Assembly: GCF_017874215.1 (NCBI RefSeq)
Contig: NZ_JAGGLB010000023.1
Span: 62,001-126,000, forward strand
DNA from: Paenibacillus eucommiae
GTDB lineage: Bacteria; Bacillota; Bacilli; Paenibacillales; NBRC-103111
DNA length: 64,000 nucleotides
Direction of reading: 5' to 3'
Under the pieces are notes generated by a model that saw only the letters and a list, made by a program, of their open reading frames with translations, had not been told where the DNA came from and did not search any database. Position 1 is the first letter of the stretch. Every line of letters starts with the position of its first letter. Of this stretch, positions 52,681 through 61,392 are shown one piece after another. Position numbers and translations under genes: made by a program.

Positions 52681-53676
52681 CTATTCCTTCGCGCCATCTA
52701 ACAAAATGCGCTCAAAAAAGTCAAGTTGCCCATTTAATGAAATTGGATCGCTGAAATAAAACGAGGGTTCATGAATATAATAAACACGTTTATTCTTAAC
52801 GATAGGTAACGTTGCATATAGCGGATCGTCCAAAATCGTCTTTCTTTCCTCTGTTGGGCCCGAGATAAATACGTAATCTCCTAGATAATCGGGCAACAGC
52901 TCCTCAGAAAGCTGTACGTATCTCACATCGGTTTTACTCAACTGATCTTCTAATATTTTCGGGTATTTCAAACCGAGCGACGTATACAACACTTCCGTTC
53001 CACGGCCGAAATTCGGTCCGTAAATATACAATTCCTTTGTGTAATCACCAATGACACTCACGGTTTGAGAGGAATCGAATTCTTCAAATCTTTTCTTTGT
53101 GCTAGCAAGCCGTTTCTCCCAATTCTCGACTTGCTTATTCGCTTCGTCAACCTTGCCTACAATCTTTCCGATGTCGATAAGTGTTTCAAGGCGATTGGTG
53201 CGCTTCGTTAAATCGAAAACAACGGTAGGTGCAATTTCTTTCAGCTTGTCAATATTCGGATTAGTCGAATCCGTAACAATGAGATCCGGATTGAGCGCCA
53301 AAGTTTGCTCAATGCTTTCTTGTGTCAGTAATTCAGCATCCTTAACTTGATCCCCTATAAACTTGCTTTCCTTCGCATTCTCAAAAACGCCAATCGGCGT
53401 AATCCCTAAACTCAGAAAGTGACCCGGGTAGTGCCATGTCGCAACAACAACTCGTTTAGGATTCGCAGGAACTTCAACCTCGCTACCCAAATCGTCCACA
53501 AATATTCTTGTCTCGGAAGCGTTGCTAATTGGATTCGTTGCCACCACTTGACTTGCCCCGCTCTGCTCTGTCGCCCCCGTATTCGTCGTTGCCGCCCCTC
53601 CTGAACAAGCGCTAAGCAATAAAGCAAAACACAAGCATAGAGTCGCTAGCATAGAGGGCTTTGTTACTTTAACCAT
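52681..53676 (-). CDS. Iron-siderophore-binding lipoprotein (ABC transporter substrate-binding)
   Basis: 331 residues. Lipoprotein signal ending LLLSAC (Cys ~24), then a FepB/FhuD-type binding fold: VEVPANPKRVVVATWHYPGHFLSLGITPIGV, ALNPDLIVTDSTNPNIDKLKEIAPTVVFDL, YTSLGLKYP. It captures ferric siderophore at the cell surface. ATG 53676 has AGAAGGAG 9 nt upstream and a perfect Fur box just before that, so it is translated and regulated on its own, although the frame is open back into the AraC gene. No FecCD-type permease or ATPase is nearby, so it uses a transporter encoded elsewhere. Confidence 0.9.
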   Translation of the reverse strand: MVKVTKPSMLATLCLCFALLLSACSGGAATTNTGATEQSGASQVVATNPISNASETRIFVDDLGSEVEVPANPKRVVVATWHYPGHFLSLGITPIGVFENAKESKFIGDQVKDAELLTQESIEQTLALNPDLIVTDSTNPNIDKLKEIAPTVVFDLTKRTNRLETLIDIGKIVGKVDEANKQVENWEKRLASTKKRFEEFDSSQTVSVIGDYTKELYIYGPNFGRGTEVLYTSLGLKYPKILEDQLSKTDVRYVQLSEELLPDYLGDYVFISGPTEERKTILDDPLYATLPIVKNKRVYYIHEPSFYFSDPISLNGQLDFFERILLDGAKE

Positions 53677-53678
53677 CG

Positions 53679-54639
53679 ATAAGTCTCCTTCTTTCTTATT
53701 ATGATAATGAAATTCATTATCAATATAGCACCAAAACCATTCCCAATCATTAGAGTATTTGCTCCTCATCATAGGATAATCTGCTACCTGCCTTTTGTTC
53801 TGATACTGAATTTTGAACTGGCTGGGGGTGGTGCCGTTATATTTTTTGAAGAGACGAACGAAATAGGATACATCTTCATACCCTACCCTTACCGCAATCT
53901 CTTGCAGCGTTGCATCTATCGTTAACAGCATGCTCTGCGCTTTTTGAATTCTTATTTGAATTACGTAGTCGATCAGGCTCTTTCCGGTCTTTCGCTTAAA
54001 CTGCTTACCCAAATAAGAAATGCTGTAATTGAACTTTTCTGCAACTGAATGCAATGTAATAGGGTAGTTATAATTCTCCTCTATGTAGTAAACGGCTTGG
54101 TCCACCAGGTCGGGCTTGTAGTGACGAATTTCCCAATCCTGTTGTTGTCGCAAAAGCTCGTATACGAATTGATAAAACAATCCTTTGACATGGAAGTGTT
54201 CAAGTTCCCCCTGTTTATTCCATTCCTGGCACATCTTTTGAACCTTGTCCAGCAAGTTGATAGGATAGGATGGTGCAAAAACGTACTGCATTTGAAATGG
54301 ATTGCTCGTTTCCATCAACTCCAACAGGGTATGACGAATGGGCAAAGACATCTTCGCTTTATAGAGAATTAAATAATATTCGAACTCATCCCCTACACGG
54401 TTGATGTCGATACATCCGCCTCTTCCGCTATGTAACACATGATAACGCTCCAGTTCATGCATCTTGCCGTCCAATATTACACGCGCTTTGCCTCGAACCG
54501 AATAGAGAAAACTGCTTGCCGGCAAGCGGTAGGAACGAAGCTCTTCCCCTTTATTCATCAGGGTATAACGTATATCTAACACTCGGATGGAGGCAGTTTT
54601 CCATAATCGCAAATGGTCATTCTGATTCATTGGACTCAC
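53679..54639 (-). CDS. AraC family regulator (Btr-like), reading frame continuous with the lipoprotein gene
   Basis: About 285 recognisable residues: an N-terminal cupin-like sensing domain (SYRLPASSFLYSVRGKARVILDGKMHELERYHVLHSGRG) and a C-terminal double helix-turn-helix (NYSISYLGKQFKRKTGKSLIDYVIQIRIQKAQ; VRVGYEDVSYFVRLFKKYNGTTPSQFK). A ~35-residue tail then runs through the Fur box without a stop into the lipoprotein start. Starts: GTG 54639 or ATG 54630. It probably activates siderophore uptake, as Btr does in Bacillus subtilis. Either the stop codon was lost or a real fusion protein can be made. Confidence 0.8.
53703..53721 (-). promoter_or_regulatory. Fur box upstream of the siderophore-binding lipoprotein gene
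   Basis: GATAATGAAATTCATTATC is a perfect 9-1-9 palindrome matching the 19-bp Fur consensus at 17 positions. It lies 27 bp before the lipoprotein ATG and within the open frame of the AraC gene. Confidence 0.85.
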
Positions 54640-54723
54640 GCAACCTTTACTATTGGTAGCAACGTCTATCGATTATTTGGCAAAACAGACGAGTTATCTA
54701 ATCGGCTCCACCAACATTATATA

Positions 54724-54738
54724 TGATAATCATTCTCG
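54724..54738 (-). promoter_or_regulatory. Fur box upstream of the AraC regulator gene
   Basis: TGATAATCATTCTCG matches the 7-1-7 Fur box TGATAATNATTATCA at 13 of 15 positions, 85-100 bp before the AraC start. The gene may be iron-repressed. Confidence 0.6.
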
Positions 54739-54858
54739 TTTGCAATTATGTCAACGACCTCCTTACTTCCTCAATGTAACGATGACCAACTTCAAGTATC
54801 TGAAATATAAATATTCCGAATCCTACCTATTTACTTTTTAAAACAGACATGATATCTT

Positions 54859-54880
54859 ATTTCTACACATATAGAAATAA
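54859..54880 (+). promoter_or_regulatory. Predicted ArsR-family operator 1
   Basis: TATTTCTA-N6-TAGAAATA, a perfect 8-bp inverted repeat 27 bp before the ArsR-type regulator start. An identical palindrome precedes the transporter gene. Confidence 0.75.
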
Positions 54881-54906
54881 CGTGATTGGAAAAAGGTGAA
54901 TTTACT

Positions 54907-55188
54907 ATGCTAGAAGAGATTGCGGACGTAAATCAAGCTGTTAAAGTATACAAAGCGCTAGGGGAGCCCACTCGAATCAAAATTGCTCTTCTTCTTACGG
55001 AGGAGAAAAATTTGTGCTGCTCCGATATTGGAGCTAAGCTGGAATCCGTGGCTGGTTCAACGCTTTCTCACCACTTGAAGCAATTGACGGAGTGCGGATT
55101 GCTTAATCTCCGCAAGGACGGCACGTATATCTACTACAGTGTAAACCGCGAAATGGCGCAAAAGTACGCGCCTTATTTGTTGGAGTAA
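54907..55188 (+). CDS. ArsR family transcriptional regulator
   Basis: 93-residue winged helix repressor: KALGEPTRIKIALLLTEEKNLCCSDIGAKL, then AGSTLSHHLKQLTECGLLNLRKDGTYIYYSVN (recognition helix). It has a CC pair (LCCSD, ~36-37) where metal-sensing ArsR members have ELCVCDL, but the second Cys is displaced, so the signal may not be a metal. ATG 54907 follows AAAGGTG; a TTG at 54886 is less likely. It shares a direction and an operator type with the MFS gene downstream. Confidence 0.88.
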   Translation: MLEEIADVNQAVKVYKALGEPTRIKIALLLTEEKNLCCSDIGAKLESVAGSTLSHHLKQLTECGLLNLRKDGTYIYYSVNREMAQKYAPYLLE

Positions 55189-55201
55189 TTTTTTTCACCT
55201 T

Positions 55202-55223
55202 TATTTCTATATATTTAGAAATA
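55202..55223 (+). promoter_or_regulatory. Predicted ArsR-family operator 2
   Basis: TATTTCTA-N6-TAGAAATA, the same arms and spacing as operator 1, 36 bp before the MFS start and 13 bp after the regulator stop. Confidence 0.75.
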
Positions 55224-55259
55224 TAAAAACATCGGATTTGAGAGAGGAGCTTTACTGGT

Positions 55260-56456
55260 ATGTCGAACGTTTGGAAAATTTATATGCTGGCAATAATCAG
55301 CTTTTTAGTTGGGACGTCCGAGTTTATTATTGCGGGCATTTTAGATAAGGTGGCTGCAGACGTAGGCGTCTCGTTATCAGCCGCGGGTCAATTGATTACC
55401 GTGTTTTCGCTGGCTTATGCATTCGGTACCCCGATCCTCATGGCTGTCACGGCACGTATGGAGAGACGACAGCTGCTGCTCTATGCACTTGGTGTTTTTG
55501 CGGTAGGCAATTTGATTGCCGTCGCCTTGCCAGGCTTTGCGTTTTTATTAGTGTCACGGGTCGTTCTAGCACTTAGCACTGGCGTATTCGTCGTTACCGC
55601 ATTGACAGTGGCTGCAAAGCTTGCTGCTCCAGGCAAACAAGGAAGTGCGATTGCAACGCTCGTTATGGGCTTTAGTACTTCCTTGATCATTGGCGTGCCT
55701 CTCGGCAGGCTTGCAGCTTCTGCTTATGACTGGAAGCTAATTTTCGGGGGGATTGGCCTTCTTGGTCTATTCGCTATATTCATCATTTTAATGACTATTC
55801 CCCGATCAGATGGTGAGGAGCCTGTACCCATTAGCAAGCAGCTCGCTCTATTCAAGCAGCCAAAAATTGTGATCGCGTTAGCAGTTACCTTCATGTGGAT
55901 CGGCGGTTACTCCATCGTCTACACCTATATTTCACCATACCTGCTGACTGTAACCAAGTTAAGCGAGCAGGGTGTGAGCATCGCTCTCTTCGCCTTTGGT
56001 ATCGCCAGCTTGTTCGGCTCGAAGTTCGGGGGCTACAGCACCGATAAATGGGGAGCACCTCGTACGTTAGTTGGCGGGATGCTGTTCCATACGATTGCAC
56101 TTGTACTGCTTTCACTAGCAGGGCACACGCCTTTCCTCGTGTTCCCACTACTTATGTTTTGGGCATTCACAGCTTGGTCATCCGGCCCTACTCAGCAATA
56201 TCATTTAATGACACTGGCTCCGGAGGCTTCCGGCATTATGCTTAGTCTGAACAGCTCTGTGCTTCAACTGGGTATGGCAGCCGGTGCCGGACTTGGCGGT
56301 ATCGTTGTTCAGCAAGCATCGCTTACCTCCATCAGTTGGATCGGAGCAACTGGCGTTATCCTTGCTGCCACGACAGCCGCCACCTTCTTCGGCATATCCC
56401 ACATGCGCTCTCACAGAGAAGAAGTGAAAAGCAGCTTAGCTAAGTCAAGCGCGTAA
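55260..56456 (+). CDS. MFS transporter (DHA1/AraJ-like efflux)
   Basis: 398 residues with 12 predicted membrane helices. The beginning VGTSEFIIAGILDKVAADVGVSLSAAGQL and motif-A region (MAVTARMERRQLL), plus the helix-5 motif (MGFSTSLIIGVPLGRLAASAYDWKLIF), mark the DHA1 drug/sugar efflux group. Probably exports a small toxic compound when the ArsR protein releases its operator. GAGAGGAG precedes the ATG. Confidence 0.9.
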   Translation: MSNVWKIYMLAIISFLVGTSEFIIAGILDKVAADVGVSLSAAGQLITVFSLAYAFGTPILMAVTARMERRQLLLYALGVFAVGNLIAVALPGFAFLLVSRVVLALSTGVFVVTALTVAAKLAAPGKQGSAIATLVMGFSTSLIIGVPLGRLAASAYDWKLIFGGIGLLGLFAIFIILMTIPRSDGEEPVPISKQLALFKQPKIVIALAVTFMWIGGYSIVYTYISPYLLTVTKLSEQGVSIALFAFGIASLFGSKFGGYSTDKWGAPRTLVGGMLFHTIALVLLSLAGHTPFLVFPLLMFWAFTAWSSGPTQQYHLMTLAPEASGIMLSLNSSVLQLGMAAGAGLGGIVVQQASLTSISWIGATGVILAATTAATFFGISHMRSHREEVKSSLAKSSA

Positions 56457-56732
56457 ACCTAACAAGTTTAAAGAAAAACCCAGTATCACTGCTATTTGGC
56501 TTACGGAATACGCTGGTTCGGCTAACAACTTAATCACATGGTCGATTCTTTTTCTATTTATGAAATCCTGTAAATCTATATGTATATGTTTGGAAATCAT
56601 ATAAGGCGATAAACCGAGCTGCTCTGCCATATAGATCAATGTCAGCTTTGGCTTGTCAAGAGATAGCTCGCCAAGACTGTAATTCTGCTCGATATAACGA
56701 ATATTTGTTCCGGAATAGTCAGGCTCCAGCAT
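56445..56732 (-). pseudogene. AraC family regulator remnant
   Basis: 95 residues with only a first helix-turn-helix (PKLTLIYMAEQLGLSPYMISKHIHIDLQDFINRKRIDHVIKLL) and the start of the second (YSVSQIAVILGFSLN), where it stops. The N-terminal sensor and the end of the second HTH are missing. Overlaps the end of the convergent MFS gene by 12 nt. Non-functional remnant most likely. Confidence 0.6.
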
Positions 56733-56859
56733 CCCAATCCAGTTATGATGATACCGTAAAGCTCATAATAAAAAAATTTTAATGCGAACAATTCCCCCAA
56801 TTTATTTGGGGGATTATGGTCTGAAATTATAAGTTCAATCTCAAACCGTCTGTCCTATG

Positions 56860-57306
56860 TCAACAACTTTTTAACTTAAGGACGACATACTTGGTTAGCA
56901 AACCAACCCCTATACCTATTGGTACAAATAAAATAGGTAACCAAATAGGACCCAATAAAATGCCGTAAAGTTTAAAACTTGATGAGTAGATTAATCCAAC
57001 TGTCACAAAATAAGCTGTACAGACAAAAGGGAGAAATGAATACGGTGATTTTTCTCCTCCCGCATCTTTATAGGCATCCCACATAGCAAAGAAGTAAAGA
57101 CAAGGATAAAACATTAACCACTGGTAATTTGCACGATGAACTGCCGTTTGAATATCTCCGTTAAAACTTAAAAGAATCACTTGGTTAAAGTTTGATTGCA
57201 CATTGATTAAAAGTTCCACCGCAATAAACAAAATCCCTTTGAAATACTTCCCATTGAGTATTTGGCCAAATCCAGGAAGGGCGATGCTCCATAAAAGTTT
57301 TTCCAT
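56860..57306 (-). CDS. Small integral membrane protein
   Basis: 148 residues with about four hydrophobic segments. The start (SIALPGFGQILNGKYFKGILFIAVELLIN) resembles small membrane proteins of the TM2/DUF5683 kind, which share a LPGxGQ..nG...G motif. Encoded 17 nt downstream of the DUF3231 gene in an AT-rich pair, so they are probably co-transcribed. Function unknown. Confidence 0.7.
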   Translation of the reverse strand: MEKLLWSIALPGFGQILNGKYFKGILFIAVELLINVQSNFNQVILLSFNGDIQTAVHRANYQWLMFYPCLYFFAMWDAYKDAGGEKSPYSFLPFVCTAYFVTVGLIYSSSFKLYGILLGPIWLPILFVPIGIGVGLLTKYVVLKLKSC

Positions 57307-57323
57307 TCCATGTCATGTCCTCC

Positions 57324-58328
57324 CTAAATATTTGCCAGAGCTTCTCTGTTTGGCGCCAGAGGAGGTTGTTCTAACCAACCATTTTCAATCATAATATTTG
57401 CTCCGTCTTCCGAATATAAACTTGATTCAGCCATCATGCGAGCAAACAGGGCTGCCAAATCTCGTCTATGAATGGTTCCTAACCCCATTCCATAATTGCC
57501 AATTCCATAAGAACCTAATATCAGTACATGAAGTAACATTAATCGATCCGAAAAAGGAGGCTCGGTTGTATCAAATACTTCCCCATCAAATGTAGAAGGA
57601 ATAGAAATGTCTTCATCATTTAAAACATCAGTAACCTCTTTGTAAAACTTGTTGGAAATTTCCTTGCCTTTTTCAAAATAATTACGAATATCTTTAGATT
57701 TTGCAACTTGACTAAATCCCATTAACATTGCTTTTCCGAGCGCATTTTGTAGCGCAGTATGAAAAAGCTGCCTAATTTCAATAGCTGATAAAGGTCTTTT
57801 GTTACCAAAGAATCCAGTTAGAAAATTTTGTTTTTTTACAAAATCCACTTGTTTAGGTACTGGTATGAACGGTGGATAAGAATAAATACCTTTAGCAAGT
57901 AGTAATTCTGTTGCCTTTTGATCAACCATTTCCAAGTCATCTAGATGTTTTTTTAATAACTTCCTAACATCGTCTCGACTGGATTCTCCATAAGCAATTA
58001 CAATTATTGTTAAAGCAAACTTCGCCATATTTTTAACGTAGTTTAACATGTATACATCCGAAAATAATCGTGGCACATTGGGATTTATATCCTCAGAAGT
58101 AATACCACGTGGGATCGGGAAGTTTTCTTGTTTTAAAATTGACGTGATTCCATTGACATGATCTTTGGATATTGTAAGGCAAATTTCATAAAACTCTTTT
58201 ATATCATCATCTTGAATGTGATTAACAAAACAAATACACATATGGTGTACTAAAGATTCAAACAAGTAACCGCTCCAAAGGTGAGACGTTTCTGTAGAGG
58301 TTAATCTAATTTCAGCTGTGTTTTCCAC
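57324..58328 (-). CDS. DUF3231 family protein
   Basis: ~334 residues, two repeats of a helical bundle: the first ends with ...VKNMAKFALTIIVIAYGESSRDDVRKLLKKHL, and the second has LSAIEIRQLFHTALQNALGKAMLMGFSQVAKSKDIRNYF. This doubled ferritin-like layout is characteristic of DUF3231 proteins of spore formers, some of which have CotF-like features. GTG 58328 has GGAGG 7 nt upstream; the ATG 58361 frame has none. More AT-rich than flanking genes. Role possibly in spores, not shown. Confidence 0.8.
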   Translation of the reverse strand: MENTAEIRLTSTETSHLWSGYLFESLVHHMCICFVNHIQDDDIKEFYEICLTISKDHVNGITSILKQENFPIPRGITSEDINPNVPRLFSDVYMLNYVKNMAKFALTIIVIAYGESSRDDVRKLLKKHLDDLEMVDQKATELLLAKGIYSYPPFIPVPKQVDFVKKQNFLTGFFGNKRPLSAIEIRQLFHTALQNALGKAMLMGFSQVAKSKDIRNYFEKGKEISNKFYKEVTDVLNDEDISIPSTFDGEVFDTTEPPFSDRLMLLHVLILGSYGIGNYGMGLGTIHRRDLAALFARMMAESSLYSEDGANIMIENGWLEQPPLAPNREALANI

Positions 58329-58512
58329 TATATATCCTCCATTTTTTAATGTTTTTATCACTTATATAGTATGTATAACTCGAACGTTATACATACATTA
58401 TGCATTCCATTATTATGATCTTTTGATCGAGTAGGGTCGTACTAGTCATCGCGAGCGGGAGGGGTGACTTGTGCCGACGAAGAACTCGGCGCTCCGGCAT
58501 ACCCTGACGGCT

Positions 58513-58773
58513 TCACCGTTTCTTTTTACCGCAAGCTCTCTTGTGAGATTTTCTGCTGTCTCTGCTCTTCATACGAACGCACCGGTTCCCACTCTCCTTT
58601 TGTTTGGCCTTTCCGGTTTCCAGTGTCCCGTACTTCCGTGTAGAGTCGAAGGAGGTCGGCTTGAGCCTTCCTCCGTCCGCTCGTTCAAACGGATCGTGCA
58701 GTTTTCCCGCAATCCTATCGATCAACGGTTCGTGGTGGACCGTCCCAAAGAAATCCCGGAGATCCGCGTCCAC
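58513..58773 (-). pseudogene. Group II intron reverse transcriptase remnant
   Basis: The N-terminal 24 residues (DADLRDFFGTVHHEPLIDRI) match the RT domain strand carrying the catalytic Asp region of group II intron-encoded proteins (usually DADIxGFFDxIxHxxL). After that the frame becomes basic and unrelated, so most of the protein is lost. The 58362-58950 gap is GC-richer than its surroundings and holds no other gene on either strand. Confidence 0.5.
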
Positions 58774-58950
58774 GATCTATTCACATCCATCCATCCTCTC
58801 GCGGCACAAAGCTCAATTTCCTCTGTTTTCTTCAACTTCAAAAATCATAGAATGCTTTCCGCACTTCTGGACCCTATCTGCCACAAGTATACTGGTTAAT
58901 CTCCCCTGGACATGCTACACTAATTCTGATTTTATACGGGAGGAACAGCG

Positions 58951-59418
58951 ATGGAACGCAGTTATTATAAAAAGTGGTATCTGATTGTATCTTTTATACT
59001 CTCTTTATATCTCGTCCTTGTCACCATTCTAGGCTTCACTTCTGTTTCCAAAGAAATCAAAGCGCCGTTCGAAGCCGTGGCACACTATATCCTATGGTTT
59101 TTCATTATTGAGTTAGTTGTGCTGTTCTTTGCGGCCAAAGATATCCGAACGTTTTTCAAGGAACAATGGTTAAGTATATTAGCTGTGGGGACATCGTTTT
59201 CCATCACACAGTTTATGGAGGCAGTTGTCGGAATTGGTTCATTAACCGGGGTTAAAGCTCTAAAAGGATTGAAATCCTTGAAAACATTAAAATCACTCAA
59301 ATCCATAAAATTGTTTAAAGCCACCAAAAGCGTCAAGGCAGCCAAATCGTACAAAATTGGCAAAAAAGCTTCGAAAGCAGTGAAAGAAATGGAGATGCTG
59401 GAAAAAGAATCTCTTTAG
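58951..59418 (+). CDS. Small membrane protein with S4-like lysine ladder
   Basis: 155 residues. Two hydrophobic helices (~10-30 and ~45-62), a third weaker one (~73-98), then a long amphipathic helix with Lys at every third position from 102 to 132 (11 in a row; VKALKGLKSLKTLKSLKSIK begins it). This mimics the S4 voltage-sensing helix of voltage-gated ion channels, but there is no pore motif. Resembles short 'ion transporter'-like proteins seen in bacilli. GGGAGG precedes the ATG. Function unknown. Confidence 0.7.
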   Translation: MERSYYKKWYLIVSFILSLYLVLVTILGFTSVSKEIKAPFEAVAHYILWFFIIELVVLFFAAKDIRTFFKEQWLSILAVGTSFSITQFMEAVVGIGSLTGVKALKGLKSLKTLKSLKSIKLFKATKSVKAAKSYKIGKKASKAVKEMEMLEKESL

Positions 59419-59488
59419 CAGGCGCGGCTACAAGAAATTCATACTTTTTCTACGACGATCAAGGGATAGATGGCCCATTCTGGAACGC

Positions 59489-59911
59489 TTGCCCGAGGAG
59501 CATATGGCATGGAAGCCGCACGAGAAATCAATGACGGTTGGCGGGCTGGCAACGCACCTGATCAACCTGCTGAACTGGCAAATCGCGATTTTTCAGTACC
59601 CTGAGTTCGATCTTTCTACCGAGCCGCAGCGGCGGGACGCTTTGGAAAGACGCGTTCTTGAAGAGTTCGACGCAAACGTCGACAAGCTGGAAAAGCTGAT
59701 CACCGAATGTGATGAGAAAACGCTCGGAGAGGAATGGACGCTGCGCCACGGTGACCACATCATCCTCCGCCAGCCGCGGGCAATTGCGTTCCGCACCTTC
59801 GGATTAAGCCACATGATCCACCACCGGGCCCAGCTCGGAGTGTACTTGCGGCTTCTCGATATTCCTGTGCCGGGCTTCTACGGTCCCTCTGCCGACGAGG
59901 AAACCCAATGA
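59489..59911 (+). CDS. DinB-like protein, probably N-terminally truncated
   Basis: ~140 residues matching DinB/YfiT-fold proteins after their first helix: EEHMAWKPHEKSMTVGGLATHLINLLNWQ, then RTFGLSHMIHHRAQLGVYLRLLDIPVPGFYGPSADE with the usual metal His residues (H in LATHL; HMIHH). The first ~20-25 residues of the family are missing, the only starts are TTG 59489 or ATG 59504 with no good ribosome-binding site, and the upstream frame continues open into unrelated sequence. Possibly a pseudogene, though the metal site is intact. Confidence 0.6.
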   Translation: MPEEHMAWKPHEKSMTVGGLATHLINLLNWQIAIFQYPEFDLSTEPQRRDALERRVLEEFDANVDKLEKLITECDEKTLGEEWTLRHGDHIILRQPRAIAFRTFGLSHMIHHRAQLGVYLRLLDIPVPGFYGPSADEETQ

Positions 59912-60197
59912 ACTAAGTTGCTTGATTCAATACGCACCAAACAGTCGCAGGGCACTGGCATGACCGCCGGTACTCAGTGACTATTTGTATTGTCATCGAA
60001 TGGACGCTCGCGTTCTTCAAAATGACAAACGATATGGTATGACAAAATGTCAACTCTAGGTTACGGCTTTCATTTCCCTTCCTTGGCCAAACGGATACCG
60101 CAAAACTATGCTATCGATGGAGCACGATCGAAGCCGCCGAAAGCGGCCTAAAACGCGCCAAATTTGTCCATGGACTAACAATAGATTCATGAAATGT

Positions 60198-60620
60198 TTA
60201 GATGGGAGACTGATCTGTTTTAACGGGAACGTGATTAAATACAATATCGTCGCGACGCAGCATTTCCGTAGGGGTCATGCCGGTACGCAAGCGAAAATCC
60301 CGAATAAAATGCGATTGGTCATAGTACCCGCAAGTCAATTCCGTCTCCTGACCGTCACCCTCAGGCTTGCAGCGAAGATGGTCTACCGCCCGCTGGAAAC
60401 GAATGACTCCGGCATATTGCTTTGGCGTCAAACCGGTTTCACGCTTGAACAGCTGAATGAACCATTCTGTGCTGAGGTTGGCCCTCTCTGCCACTCGCCT
60501 GGCATCAAGAAGACCTTTTGCCGAAAGACCGCGTGCTCGTTCTTGTCCAAAAACAAAAGGTGATTCAGCATGCCTTACCATATAGATCGTTATGTAAGCG
60601 CTTCCTCCCACCATTGTCAT
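60198..60620 (-). pseudogene. Chimera: phosphoglycerate-mutase-like N-terminus joined to AraC C-terminus
   Basis: A 140-residue frame. Residues ~8-42 (YITIYMVRHAESPFVFGQ; RARGLSAKGLLDARRVAE) are the N-terminus of a histidine phosphatase, with the RHxE catalytic motif. From ~43 (ANLSTEWFIQLFKRETGLTPKQY...YYDQSHFIRDFRLRTGMTPTE) it is the AraC double HTH. Both partners are otherwise absent, so the frame arose by deletion joining two genes. ATG 60620 has GGGAGG, so a chimeric protein could be made. Confidence 0.6.
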
Positions 60621-60870
60621 TCTTCCCTCCCTGATTATCAAATCCAGTCCCTATAAATGCTCTTGAAACTCAGCGGACGGACGAACGGGCCCGGTCGTAT
60701 ACATAAATCTCAAACCCCATTAACCACTTCCATATTTCCCCTATTAAACTATTAAAAATTATTATATTTCCAACCCACGATTCACGCAATGAAAAGATTG
60801 GCTGCGCCATCATATACAACTTCCAAATTTTATGATATAATCAGCCATCCCACCGTAAAGGAGTGTAAAC

Positions 60871-61245
60871 GTGATCGATTTCAAGAATGCATCCTTCATC
60901 AAGCTTCGCTTAGTCGATAATAATGCTTTTTCCACGCATATTAACCAATTATTAATTACAGGAGAAAAAATCCTAGAAACCTACCAGAGCATCAGGGACG
61001 GGGTGGTATTCACGGATAAGCGAATTATTGCGATTAATGTACAGGGGATTACCGGGAAAAAGAAGGATTTCACTTCTTTGCCCTATTCCAAGATTCAAGC
61101 CTATTCGGTGGAGACTGCCGGCACACTAGATCTGGACAGCGAACTGGAATTATGGTTTTCAGGATTAGGCAAAGTGAAGTTTGAGTTCGTAGGCAACGCC
61201 AATGTTTCCGAGATATGCCGTTTCATTTCGGAAAGTGTACTGTGA
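60871..61245 (+). CDS. Bacterial PH-domain protein
   Basis: 124 residues making one bacterial PH domain: VDNNAFSTHINQLLITGEKILETYQSIRDGVVFTDKRIIAINVQGITGKK (strands 1-4) and IQAYSVETAGTLDLDSELELWFSGL (strands 5-6), then a C-terminal helix. Start is GTG 60871 with AAAGGAG 7 nt upstream. A TATAAT -10-like box lies at about 60835. Function unknown. Confidence 0.82.
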   Translation: MIDFKNASFIKLRLVDNNAFSTHINQLLITGEKILETYQSIRDGVVFTDKRIIAINVQGITGKKKDFTSLPYSKIQAYSVETAGTLDLDSELELWFSGLGKVKFEFVGNANVSEICRFISESVL

Positions 61246-61392
61246 ACCAAATGACCTGTTTAATAACTACGTTATTATCATAAATTAGAGAGCCGCCAAC
61301 CAGATTACTGGCTGATGGCTCTGTTGACTTTTCCACAACTAGTCAGCTATTTCTAATTTGCCTTATCCATGGATTCTTGCATCACATTCTTT

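Noticed and set aside
58471..58899. 142-codon plus-strand frame in the intron-remnant region
   Set aside because: The minus strand carries the recognisable reverse transcriptase piece; the plus frame shows no homology.
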